NCBI GenBank assembly: GCA_035772405.1
Contig: JAYKKM010000016.1
Span: 1,014,501 to 1,078,500 of the forward strand
Source of the DNA: Chrysogorgia sp. JL179-B06
Taxonomy: Eukaryota > Cnidaria > Anthozoa > Scleralcyonacea > Chrysogorgiidae
DNA: 64,000 nt
Direction of reading: 5' to 3'
The position numbers were made by a program, and so were the translations under genes. The notes beneath the pieces were generated by a model that made no database searches, was not told the DNA's origin, and saw only the letters and a list, made by a program, of their open reading frames with translations. Shown in pieces: positions 27,430 through 36,527 of the stretch; position 1 is the first letter of the stretch, and the number at the start of each line of letters is the position of its first letter.

Positions 27430-27645
27430 ATGGAACGTATAGAAACAGCAGATGAACGATTTGAAAGATTATATTATAACAAACATCCTTGTGGAAGATG
27501 TATTAACAAACACCCATGAGCGATTCATCCAGATGAATTAAAACTTTCTAGACTAAACAGTTTTAAACGTCGGTTGTTAAACAAGTTAAATATACGGTGG
27601 AAATATACAGTGAATGTTTCAGTGGAAATAGATCACGACGAATAG
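27430..27645 (+). pseudogene. Small Cys-rich protein, paralogue B2, internal stop
   Basis: The first 29 codons are clearly homologous to the gene at 27155: IETADERFERLYYNKHPCGR aligns almost position by position. A TGA at 27517-27519 ends this frame, but it stays open after the stop to a TAG at 27643-27645 with plausible basic coding sequence. The stop is therefore probably a mutation. It has its own TATA-type box. Confidence 0.5.
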
Positions 27646-27681
27646 AAGAAAAGACGTTGACGTTTTTTTAAAAAGATTTAA

Positions 27682-28344
27682 ATGGCTGTACGAGAGCGTG
27701 ATTTTGATGAAATTCTTTATCCCGACATTCAATATTTATCACATGCTGAATTGTTTGAGATAGAAAAAACACGAGATTCAACGTTTTATTTTTTGGAATG
27801 GAGAGAGCACCCCTATCAGTTTAGATGTGCTGATTATGATTATAAATATTTTAACATTTATGTGGAAGACAAAAATGAACAATCTATATTTCGGAAACGA
27901 TGTGGTGGAAAAAGATATTATAGATTTTTAATAACCGGTTTTAGTTGGACTATGTCATTTTATGATCAGTTAGTGGGAAAACATGTAGTATTTATTGATA
28001 GAGAACCGAGATTACCCACGTTAATTTCGACCCTTGATTGTTTTGAGATAAATAATATACCATGTTATTCAAAAGCGTTTTTGTATGGTAAATGTAAGGA
28101 TTCAAGATTTAGATTAGTAAATTATCATTTACGTGAAAATTTTGATGGTCAAGAGCTTTATTTAGTTCTTATTAAAGATGAAAATATATTATCTGTACTT
28201 AATGTGATTTATGGTACCAGTAATGGAAATTATATTGTAACATTAATAAATAAAATACATTTTGATAAATCTATGTTGCAAACACATGTACATTTAAATT
28301 CTTGTGGGGAATTATGTAATAATTTTAATGAATTAAATATTTGA
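27682..28344 (+). CDS. Hypothetical 220-residue accessory protein of Polinton 2
   Basis: An intact frame from ATG 27682, one of the longest undamaged genes in the accessory block. It is rich in Phe/Tyr/Asp, without membrane segments, with scattered cysteines (CADY, RKRCGGKRYY, CGELC). No recognisable domain. It starts 37 bases after B2. Its intactness next to decayed neighbours argues for late decay or recent insertion of the whole element. Confidence 0.6.
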   Translation: MAVRERDFDEILYPDIQYLSHAELFEIEKTRDSTFYFLEWREHPYQFRCADYDYKYFNIYVEDKNEQSIFRKRCGGKRYYRFLITGFSWTMSFYDQLVGKHVVFIDREPRLPTLISTLDCFEINNIPCYSKAFLYGKCKDSRFRLVNYHLRENFDGQELYLVLIKDENILSVLNVIYGTSNGNYIVTLINKIHFDKSMLQTHVHLNSCGELCNNFNELNI

Positions 28345-28394
28345 AATAAACCGTTTAAAAATATCGAGAAAAGCGTTTTTTTTAGTTTTTATAT

Positions 28395-28649
28395 TTAAAA
28401 AAAAGAATTTATATACACTTCTTGATCTATAAAATTATGTATACCACAAGCTCCTGCAACATATGTTGTTATATATTGTTTATAATTAAGCTTTTTATTT
28501 TCTGCATACTCCATAACTTCCAAGTTTATATATAATCGATTCATAGGAAAGCATGGATTCAGTATTTGTTCACATTTACGTACAATAAATTTTTGATTTT
28601 GACAATTTTCTTTAAGATAGTGAAGATCATATTGTTTTGGTTTTGACAT
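28395..28649 (-). CDS. Paralogous family A, member 4 (diverged or truncated)
   Basis: An 84-residue frame. It keeps the order of family A: a YLKEN-type start, a FIVRKCEQ block matching VEDCKP position, LYINLEVMEY matching YELTLKVI, and a short hydrophobic end. It lacks the N-terminal part seen in members 1-3. Same minus strand. Homology is judged by eye and is weaker than for members 1-3. Confidence 0.45.
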   Translation of the reverse strand: MSKPKQYDLHYLKENCQNQKFIVRKCEQILNPCFPMNRLYINLEVMEYAENKKLNYKQYITTYVAGACGIHNFIDQEVYINSFF

Positions 28650-28746
28650 ATTGCTTGCGTGATGTTCAACTGAAGAATGAACCCGAAAACAAAATGTTTT
28701 TTATTTTATTTAGATTAATGTTTATTTAGCTTAATGAATTTGAAAG

Positions 28747-28755
28747 CTATATAAA
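28747..28755 (+). promoter_or_regulatory. TATA-type box CTATATAAA
   Basis: A canonical-looking TATA box 33 bases before the ATG at 28789. Confidence 0.4.
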
Positions 28756-28788
28756 GAGTAAAAATATGACATTTCAAATCACAACATT

Positions 28789-29112
28789 ATGATTGAAACA
28801 ATTTTAAGAGTTGTTCTTTATTTTCAATATTTTAACCAAGGAGAAATTGGATATTTATTTTGGTTATGTGGATTATTTGATTATTATCGTGGAAAATATG
28901 TCACATGTCCCAAGATGAATTGTAAAAACAACATTCTCCCCCACGACGAAGTATCTTATACTGTTAATATGAAAAAAATCAAGGGAACCCATGGAATGGA
29001 ATCCTATTTTATTCTAGAAGATCGGTTCTCTTATATGATCCCGAATTTACAAGCAAGTCAAAGAAAATATTCCTTGAAGAGAACACTCTTTCAACGTACT
29101 ATACTAGTTTAA
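28789..29112 (+). CDS. Hypothetical protein, 107 residues
   Basis: Complete frame from ATG 28789. Hydrophobic first 30 residues, then FDYYRGKYVTCPKMNCKNN with a Cys pair. A weakly similar stretch (FIYYLKNGKVSFDKCRYKNC) occurs in the frame at 29164-29652, so this may be a truncated relative of the region preceding the Fic gene. Function unknown. Confidence 0.45.
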   Translation: MIETILRVVLYFQYFNQGEIGYLFWLCGLFDYYRGKYVTCPKMNCKNNILPHDEVSYTVNMKKIKGTHGMESYFILEDRFSYMIPNLQASQRKYSLKRTLFQRTILV

Positions 29113-29163
29113 TCAGACGCGTTATGCTGTAGTTTTTTTTCATTTCCCGATTGTTTTAAATAA

Positions 29164-29904
29164 TTATTTATTTTATTACCCCTTGAAAACCACTCAGATT
29201 TATTTCAATTTTTAAACACCAAAGATAAGTATCATTATACATATTTTGTACAAAATCTAACCTTTGAAAGAAAATACTTATCTTATGCCCTGGGTTTTGG
29301 AAAAGAAAGTTTAGTAAGCAAATTTAAGCACATACAGGACCAGAAAGGTGATTTAAATCTTTTTTTTAATATTTATTTGTTAATGGTAGCACCTAGTATT
29401 TTCAATTCTTATGTTTATTGTAGTTCAACTAAAAATATTATCATGGTCACTTCATGTTTTATATTTTATTGTCGTAAACATAATCCTATAGGAAGTTTCC
29501 TCAATAGACAAAAAAAAGATCTTTCTGAAAAAAATATTAGATATGATTTTTGGGATTTTATATATTATTTAAAAAATGGTAAAGTATCCTTTGATAAATG
29601 TCGGTATAAAAATTGTAAGAGTAAAAGTTATTTTTTGAGTTTGATCCTTTGAAATTAAATATTTTAAACAAAAGTAATTATTTAATTGAAAATCACACCC
29701 TAACACACCCCATCGAGGTTATGCGAATAAAAGATTATGGGGGACATACGGGAGAATTTAAGTATAAAGAGAAAATATTTGCACATGTAATAATGCTTGA
29801 TGATGAAGTAAAAGATTTATTTAGTATGATAAGAAATTATATACAAACAACATTGAATTATAATTTAATTTCAAAAATCCCATATATGAAAACGAACTGA
29901 CTGA
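29164..29904 (+). pseudogene. Decayed coding sequence upstream of the Fic gene
   Basis: Open frames follow one another without good ATGs. 29164-29652 ends in TGA within a sequence whose coding continues one frame over (29649-29900: NHTLTHPIEVMRIKDYGGH, DDEVKDLFSMIRNYIQ). A third frame carries the coding on towards 29960. The pieces look like one ancestral N-terminal region leading into the Fic domain, or a separate gene just before it. No known domain. Frame changes sit at T-rich runs. Confidence 0.4.
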
Positions 29905-29909
29905 ACCGA

Positions 29910-30530
29910 ATGTTAATTGGGATATTTTTTATAAAAGTATTAGTGAACAAACGTGTATGTAAAAAAAAGGAATTAAAAGACTGTATAAAATTTAAAGTGT
30001 TTGCGTATGATGTTATACGAATGGAAGAAGACGAAGAAAATGATAAAGAATTTTGGATGAGATGTGGAAGATTTTGTTTTGCCCTTCGAAAATTTTATAT
30101 GGAAAAAAAAGGAAAAATGGGAAAAATAAGTGAATGTTGTAAAACTATTCGTGAAATATCTATGGTCCGTTTAACGAATGCTGGAAATTACAGTAAAAAC
30201 AAAAGATTTGTTGGATTTCATGAGGGGGTTGATCCTTTAGATATTCAACAATATATGGAACATTTAGATGAATTTTACATAAAAAACTATAAAAGAAACA
30301 ATATATCAGTTTTGATTTATTTTATTTTTGAAACCATTCATCCTTTTTCCGATGGAAATGGGAGAATAGGGAAAGCACTTGTTGCATTTCTAGAAAATAA
30401 AATAGAATGTAAAATAAAAACAAAAAAACAACATAGAAAGTTATGTAAAATTTTAGGAGTTATGCAAAGAAAACAAAATAGTTTATTTGATATAAAATGT
30501 TGTAATCAATTATACACGTTATTAGTGTAA
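29910..30530 (+). CDS. Fic-domain protein (Fido fold)
   Basis: A 206-residue frame with a Fic signature at residues 144-155: HPFSDGNGRIGK, catalytic His144, phosphate-binding DGNGR. The upstream half fits the family: TIREI helix near 79, then AGNYSKNKRFVGF (the flap region), and a helix DIQQYMEHLDEF. Fic enzymes transfer AMP or other nucleotide groups to protein hydroxyls. The final Arg of HxFx(D/E)GNGRxxR is Lys here, which may alter nucleotide binding. No clear inhibitory (S/T)xxxE(G/N) helix is seen. The true start may lie further left through frameshifts. It sits between accessory genes and the integrase of Polinton 2. Confidence 0.8.
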   Translation: MLIGIFFIKVLVNKRVCKKKELKDCIKFKVFAYDVIRMEEDEENDKEFWMRCGRFCFALRKFYMEKKGKMGKISECCKTIREISMVRLTNAGNYSKNKRFVGFHEGVDPLDIQQYMEHLDEFYIKNYKRNNISVLIYFIFETIHPFSDGNGRIGKALVAFLENKIECKIKTKKQHRKLCKILGVMQRKQNSLFDIKCCNQLYTLLV

Positions 30531-30582
30531 TACATTTTTTTCATTTTGATGGAATAAAGTTGTTTTTTAAATTGTGAGGAGG

Positions 30583-30591
30583 GTATAAATA
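30583..30591 (+). promoter_or_regulatory. TATA-type box GTATAAATA
   Basis: GGGTATAAATAAGC ends 56 bases before the ATG at 30648; followed by the small inverted repeat CACTGTCCCTACAGTG, which may be chance. Confidence 0.5.
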
Positions 30592-30647
30592 AGCACTGTC
30601 CCTACAGTGATTCATCATTTACCCTTCACTCGGGAACAGATTCAGAG

Positions 30648-31543
30648 ATGGTGGAACTTTATGCGAGACAACAACATGACCATTTTTATAAAATGCAATC
30701 GTATAGAGATTTGTCTGCAAAAATAATTGCGCAAAAAAAAATCAACGGTAATGCTATTCTTGCAAAAGTATATCCTACAAATAAAAGATGTGACAAGTAC
30801 ACATACAATAGCGCTGTTGAAGTGAAAAATGATCATATTCCTTCATTGTTGAATGTTCTTCATAAGATTAGCATTCAAGAGAAATTGATGGAAATATTTT
30901 TTGAAGTGGTAAGATTTGAAAATTGGAAAAAGCAAACATGCCGTTTGGTTGTGCGTACAGATGCGTGGGGTGGTTTGGAAATTTGTTATCAACATCAAGA
31001 TAACGAATTATCTGATGCAATGGAATTTGACGATGATCCAACACCAACAACCAGCAACAACAACGCAACGTCAAGTGAAATCGTATGGTCTGATGACTGG
31101 GGTAGTTTTCATATTAAAAAGAAAGATTCCTTGGATGAATATATTATTGCCATAAGAAAGTATAATATGCTACAGGCCATACATCCCCACCAACCACAGT
31201 CAAAAAACGAGTATTGTAGAAAAAGAAACCCCTTATCACACTCAATTTTGACGACGACGTCGATGACGACAACGATGATGTCGAAAAGATTAAGAAAATA
31301 AAAGTAGAAAGTGATGATGATGAGGTTTGTCACATTTTAAGTCCAACAGTAATTTCAGAAATTTTTTATTATCGTTTTAAATGTTGTAAAAATATACAAG
31401 ATACATTATGTTTATACGGTAATACTATAAATAAAGAGTTAGCATGTAAAAATATAGAAGTAGATTTTATGGGGATATTACGCGATAAAGAACTCGTTGA
31501 TGAACTTGAAGAATATTATACTTATTTTATTTCTTTATTTTAG
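30648..31543 (+). pseudogene. Hypothetical acidic protein before the integrase
   Basis: Intact for about 190 codons from ATG 30648. Includes AILAKVYPTNKRCDKYTYNS, CRLVVRTDAWGGLEICY and SSEIVWSDDWGSFHI. Then the frame shifts near 31180-31245 into an Asp-rich run and continues to a TAG at 31541-31543 (VCHILSPTVISEIFYYRFKCC, ELVDELEEYY). About 298 codons in all. It ends two bases before the integrase start. No recognised domain; has its own TATA-type box. Confidence 0.5.
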
Positions 31544-31545
31544 AA

Positions 31546-32406
31546 ATGAATAAAAAGAAAAAAACTAAATTTTCTGCTGACTTTATTGAAAAAGCTTCAA
31601 GATTATTAAAAGGAGAGACATTAACTGATGAGGATTATTCTAATTATAGATTACATAGTAGTAGTAAAAAAATATTTAGCCCGATATAATAATCAATATC
31701 GTTATTGGTTGGTGTGTATTGATATTTTTTCAAGATTTTGTTGGGTAAAATTAATAAAAAAGAAAACGTCTAATAATGTTAAAAATAAATTTGAAAGTAT
31801 TCTTATTGAAGAAGGAATAGCTCCTCTTAAAATTCAAAGTGATGAAGGAACAGAATTTCAAGATATACGTACGAAATTAAGTAAAAAGTATAAGTTTGAA
31901 GTATTTCATACGTATAATAGAGAAATAAAAGCATCCCATGTGGAACGTGTAAAGGAACTTTAAAAACAATGGTTCGTCGTGTTTTAACAATGACTGGAGA
32001 ATTTGAATATATTCAGTATTTACCCCTTATTGTTAATCGTTATAATAATTCCCCACATAAAGCATTAGCTAGTGCAACACCTTTTGAAATTTATCGTGAA
32101 GAAAAAAAAGGAAAAATACGTAAAGTAAAAAATAAAATAGTACGTGATCATTTAAATTATCCTATTCCCACTCAAGATCTGATACAAGAAGGAACTCATG
32201 TTCGTATTGTACGAGTAAAAAATAATATTTTTCAAAAAAGTAGTCTTCGACCATGGACTAATGAGATATTTTTTATTAAAAAAGTATTTATCACTGACCA
32301 TGTTACATATCAATTAGAAGACGAACAACGTGAAGAAATTAAAGGAATTTTTTATCGTGCTGAATTACAAGTTTTTAAAAAAAATGAATTTACACATTGC
32401 TATTAA
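31546..32406 (+). pseudogene. int: Polinton 2 integrase (rve family), frameshifted
   Basis: Retrovirus-like DDE integrase of Maverick/Polinton type, which inserts the element into host DNA. It starts at ATG 31546 with a short N-terminal part, then frame changes near 31680 and 31960. Catalytic core residues are all visible: first Asp in VCIDIFSRF, second in IQSDEGTEF, Glu in REIKASHVERV. The C-terminal part has VNRYNNSPHKAL and a chromo-like/SH3-like tail (EGTHVRIVRVKNNIF). Total length of about 286 codons is on the short side. It overlaps the penton start by 23 bases. Confidence 0.85.
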
Positions 32407-33343
32407 TTCAATATCAAGAGGACTTCAAAAGAATTTGATTAATGATTTTGAAATGAAAATTGCACAGCCTATTGATGCTTTGAACAATGAATGTTTTTTA
32501 GAAGTTTTACAAGTTTGTTATCCACAAACAACTAAAAATATTGTGGGTGATGAATGTTTTTTTTCATTTATCATAACCTATAAGGATTTTTATACCTGAA
32601 GAAATTAATAATACGGTATGCGCAAACAGCGAGTTCGTTTTTACATCGGAAAAATTTATTATACCCGACGGAATTTATGATTTATCTTCATTAATTATAT
32701 TTTTAAATAATATCTTAGAAGGATTTGAAATTTTTTTTACAATCGGATCAAATGGGAAAGTAATTATTAATGTTAATGTTGAGATTGAGTATTGGGTATA
32801 TGCAAATGCGAGTAAAGCAGCTGATGGGTTGCAAGTAAATGAATTTCGATTATATAACAAGATTACGTTAGAAAAAAAGGGTATTCAATATGCTTCTTTT
32901 AATCAAAAGATTAATATATTATTTTCAAAAAAATTAGCTTTTATGCTAGGTTTAAAAAATGAAAAAGATCTTGAAATCGTAACCCTCTTGTTTGAAATAA
33001 AAAAAGAAAACCCTACACCTCAAACCCCTTTTTCTAAACATTTTGATTACTTACCCGATGTATCCGACGGATTAAATAAAATGTTTATATATTGTGATGA
33101 AATAGAACTGGGGTTAGTTGGTGATAGTTGTGCTGAATTGTTAACAACAGTACCCATTCAATGTAATCAACAAGGTGGTGGGGGGAATAGACAATTAGTT
33201 TGTTATAGTCCAGCAAAATCATTGAGAAAATTAAAAAAAAAAATTATAAGAGAAATTCATACAAAGTTAAAGATACTACAGGAAAATTAGTTTCTTTTGA
33301 TTCAGGAACGCTTAGTATTGATTGTTTAATACATTCAACATAA
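32384..33343 (+). pseudogene. Polinton 2 penton (minor capsid) protein, frameshifted
   Basis: Vertex capsid protein expected to fold as a single jelly roll. The first 70 codons run from ATG 32384. Coding then shifts frame near 32595 (FIIPDGIYDLSSLI), again before 32829, and a last time near 33262, ending at TAA 33341-33343. Most diagnostic is MFIYCDEIELGLVGDSCAEL followed by LLTTVPI, matching the conserved YCD...VGD...LLR.V region of Maverick minor capsid proteins. It lies between integrase and MCP, as expected. Confidence 0.75.
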
Positions 33344-33510
33344 TGCAACACAATCAAAAGATTGTTCTTGAAGAAAAAAATGGGAAAATGATAATTAAAA
33401 AATATAAATTATTTTATCCTTTTTCTCTTTACATTTTAGTAAATAGTGGGAAAATTTTTTTATGGAATTTAAATTCGATTGAATATAAAAATATAAAAAA
33501 TTCATTTTGA
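33343..33510 (+). CDS. Small protein between penton and MCP
   Basis: A 55-residue frame beginning at the ATG that overlaps the penton TAA (TAATG). Lys/Ile-rich, with a hydrophobic stretch (LFYPFSLYILVNSG). Coding-like sequence in another frame continues to about 33570. Function unknown. Confidence 0.35.
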   Translation: MQHNQKIVLEEKNGKMIIKKYKLFYPFSLYILVNSGKIFLWNLNSIEYKNIKNSF

Positions 33511-33715
33511 ATTACGTGTGCAAAAAAAAAGGATTTCAGTTCTATAAAAAAATCAAAAAAATAAATAATGGAGCGATTTCAGTTTCGTCATCTACTATTA
33601 TTCCTAATGCAACACAACGTTTTATATATACTATAAAATAATTATTTTATATTGACGAAAAAAATCCTTATACGTCATTAAATGATGAAAAAAAAAATTC
33701 TCCTATTTTTTATTT
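33511..33715. other. Decayed coding fragments
   Basis: Short pieces such as STIIPNATQRFIYTI read as protein in shifting frames, but no complete gene is present. Probably a small capsid-region gene in decay. Confidence 0.3.
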
Positions 33716-33835
33716 ATGAGTGATCAAGAGGCTAAACAATCACTACAGTTCTTTATTAACTATGAGAATAATGTACCGTTAAAAAGTGAAGAAATTAAGA
33801 TATATATAAATTTATTTGAAGAAAAAAATGACTGA
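33716..33835 (+). CDS. Small hypothetical protein, 39 residues
   Basis: ATG 33716 to TGA 33833-33835; begins MSDQEAKQSL and is Glu/Lys/Ile-rich, likely helical. Its end overlaps the next gene start (ATG 33829). Tight overlap supports a real viral-type gene. Function unknown. Confidence 0.4.
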   Translation: MSDQEAKQSLQFFINYENNVPLKSEEIKIYINLFEEKND

Positions 33836-34098
33836 AAAAAAAAATGAACTATCCGTAGAAGATTATACTGAATTGTTAAATGGTAGAAATCGTGGAAAAA
33901 ATTATTCATCATCGATCATATTTTGTTGTGAAAAGAAAAAATATAGAAAATCCAACTAAGAAAGAAATTTTATTAAATGAGGATGTGGGATTACCCTCAA
34001 ATTTAAATTTAGATACTTATTATACAAGCGATAATAAAAAAAAGAGAAAAAAAATAGATCCAAATTTAATACGTTTTTTCCAAACAGATAAACTGTAA
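33829..34098 (+). pseudogene. Small hypothetical protein, frameshifted
   Basis: Starts MTEKKNELSVEDYTELLN at 33829. The frame changes near 33925-33940 into that of KNIENPTKKEILLNEDVGLP, which ends KIDPNLIRFFQTDKL at 34098. Lys-rich. About 89 residues. Unknown function; located in the capsid gene cluster. Confidence 0.4.
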
Positions 34099-34208
34099 AA
34101 AAAAGTATAAATCAAAAAATGTTATATAATAAAATCATTTTTTAATGTTGTGGATATTATTATTATTTTTATTGTTGTGGATATTGTTGTTTTTAAAAAA
34201 AAAAAAAA

Positions 34209-34368
34209 ATGACGCGTAAAAAATATATAAAAAAAAGAAAAAACAAAAGAGGAATAAGAACGTAGAAACAAAATACAAAAAGGAGGTTTTGGAGGAGCGT
34301 TGGCACTGGGTATGTTTATTCCTCAAGTGTTGGGAACACTTTCAAATATTCTTCAAATTAACGTTTAA
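34209..34368 (+). pseudogene. pVI/pX-like small capsid protein, frameshifted
   Basis: A very basic N-terminus (18 codons to a TAG at 34263-34265) is followed one frame over by KIQKGGFGGALALG and a hydrophobic, amphipathic-looking tail ending at TAA 34366-34368. The layout (basic head, Gly-Gly, hydrophobic helix, placed directly before MCP) resembles the adenovirus pVI/pX-like genes of adintoviruses. Its KIQKGG recurs in the basic gene at 25198. About 53 residues. Confidence 0.5.
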
Positions 34369-34378
34369 AAAAAAAAAA

Positions 34379-35670
34379 ATGAGTAAAAAAATTGAAGATG
34401 TTGAAAAAAATGACATATTATTTAGTGAACCTTTACAATTTTTTACTTCATCACCCTATAACGATACGTTTACTGAATGTCGTGAAACGGAAATTATCGC
34501 AACGCCTGTAGATAATCAATCGTCAGTATACACGTTTACAAGGCATGGGAATGCCGTTGGATTAATGAAAACAAGTGATGCTAAAATAATGGCTACATTA
34601 TCAATTAGAAATGCTGCTGGAGTTATAGCACCTGCAGCATCAGGGTTTGCGATGATTACATTACCCCTTCGTACAATGTGGAAAACAAAAGAATTAAAAA
34701 TAAATGAAAATTTAATTACGCCATCAGATAATTTTGCACATTTAGCATCATGGATACAATTTATAATGCGTCAAACACCGACGGGATATAAAGATTCTAA
34801 AGAGCTTAATTTAGCATATTTAGATACAGCCGAACATATGAGCGATATCGTGGGTTTCACTGATAATGCTAATGTCGTAAATGCAGGAGGGAGACAAAAA
34901 GTACTTGCATTTCAAAATCAATCACAGCATTTGATAGATGATATTGATTGTTATTATTTAGTGAAGGTGGTGCTGAAATATATATTCCTACAGCGTATAA
35001 AGTTGAATTACGTTTAACGCGTGCATTAAATACAATTGTAATGATGGGTGCCAATCATGCTAATATGCCCGTTGCTGATACTATAATTACCCTAGACGAT
35101 TTTAAAATAAAAATTCCTGTATTTAAACCAAAAAAACAATTATCAAATGCAATTAATACAGAAATGATGACCCATCATAAAGAAACATTATATTATACAA
35201 CCAATTATCGTTGTATTACTGAATCATTAGCTGCAGGACGAAATTCATATCAAATAATCGATGTGTTTAATGGTAGCGTTCCTACACGTTTATATATTGT
35301 ATTTTCTCCATTAGCAAATTGGAACGGGGCATATACTCAAAATATTTTTGAATTTAACTGGCCTAATTATGATAATGTTGAAGTTTCTGTAAATAATGCT
35401 GTTGCTGGGAGAATAGAAAATCATGCTGAAGCTTACTCAAAATTACGCTCTGTATTAAATCGTCACTATTCAGAAATGCCTATGACTTACAATGACTTTA
35501 TGAACGGATATTGTATATTAGCATTTGATTTAACAGATAATAGAGACTCTCATCTTTCAGTATTACCCATAAGATCGTCGGGAAATGTTAATGTTGATTT
35601 TCATTTTTCTCAAAATACAATTGCAGGTGCGTTAATTTTTATTGGTGAATTTCGAAATGAAATTAAAGTA
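34379..35670 (+). pseudogene. mcp: Polinton 2 major capsid protein (MCP), split by EnSpm
   Basis: Hexon-like capsid protein expected to have a double jelly roll, related to F54H12.2-like proteins of Maverick elements. ATG 34379 begins a frame running to about 34960, where a shift leads into the frame ending at 35670. Recognisable parts include FRTHGN-like, PLRTMWK and HNAAG-type strands early, ARALNTIVMMG-like strands, and a C-terminal region VNVDFHFSQNTIAGALIFIG. At 35670 the gene is interrupted by the EnSpm element. The same frame resumes at 57795 and ends 13 codons later at TAA 57831-57833. Length is near 480 residues, usual for the family. Confidence 0.85.
35668..35670. repeat. Target-site duplication GTA (left)
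   Basis: GTA directly before the left terminus of the EnSpm element; identical GTA at 57792-57794 after the right terminus. Removing the element plus one GTA restores a continuous MCP frame, which confirms the borders. Confidence 0.85.
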
Positions 35671-36120
35671 CACAGGGCGAAATTTGAAATTTAAGTGAAA
35701 TTAAGTTGACCGGAAATCACATTAAAGCCTTAGCTCAAAATTTAGTTGACATTTTGGGAAGGCTTAATTCCACTTAAAGTTTAGTTATCATTTAGTGTTA
35801 AAATAAATACCATTTAATTGGGATTTAATGTTCGGAAACTTTAAGAGGATTTATCAAAACCTTAAATCCTCATTAAAGTTCCAATTTCAAACATCGTTAA
35901 ATTTAAACACTTTTTGGGAATACTTTAAATCCACTTAAAGCTCTGGTAAGTTGCGATCTATTTTAATTGAACTTTAAGTGTATCCTGAAATACTATTAAA
36001 GTTGAATAAGAGATGCATTGAGATTACAATGGCTTTAAGAGCACCCTAAAGCTCTGTAAATGTTCAATCAACAAGCGGATGTTTCATAAAGGTTTTAACA
36101 CGGCTGGAAAAATTTGCAGG
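35671..36120. repeat. EnSpm left terminus and subterminal repeats
   Basis: Starts with the TIR. The following 430 bases are dense in ATTAAAGT, CTTAAAGT, TTTAAGTG and related short words in both orientations, as in CACTA subterminal regions that bind transposase subunits. Non-coding. Confidence 0.75.
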
Positions 36121-36224
36121 TTTGCAGGTCCAAGCTATATATTTGTGCGTGAAATCTCTGAATGAAAAAAACAACCCCAAAACAACAAAGATCCTAACCC
36201 TAATACCCCGCCTTACGAGTATTC

Positions 36225-36446
36225 TGTCGTGAACTTGTTAATTATTTAAAGTATATGTTTGCGTAAGCGATTGAGTGATGCGTGGGCGTGTCGAAATTTT
36301 GACATTTAATATGTTGTTAGTTAGTTATGACGAGAGAGTGAGTGTGAGAACATTGCGTGGGAGTACGAGAGAAATAAATACATCAAAAACCAAGAAACCG
36401 TAATTTCTATCTAATTATTTGTGGGAATCAAGCGCTATTCACCACA
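36225..36446 (+). repeat. BEL/Pao 5' LTR
   Basis: 222 bases, TG...CA termini, polyadenylation-type AATAAA inside GAGAAATAAATACATC near the 3' part. Matches the copy at 41872-42092. Confidence 0.93.
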
Positions 36447-36450
36447 AAAG

Positions 36451-36468
36451 TGGCACCTCTGACAGGAT
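36451..36468 (+). promoter_or_regulatory. Primer-binding site
   Basis: TGGCACCTCTGACAGGAT starts with TGG, complementary to a tRNA 3' CCA, four bases after the LTR. The tRNA species was not determined. Confidence 0.6.
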
Positions 36469-36527
36469 AATATCTATTTGTGATTTGGGACTAAATCGAC
36501 TGGTATTAGATAGAAATTTACAACGAG

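Noticed and set aside
29910..30530. Bacterial Fic/Doc toxin-antitoxin contamination
   Set aside because: Codon use and A+T content match the neighbouring Polinton genes, and no antitoxin gene or prokaryotic gene signals are nearby.
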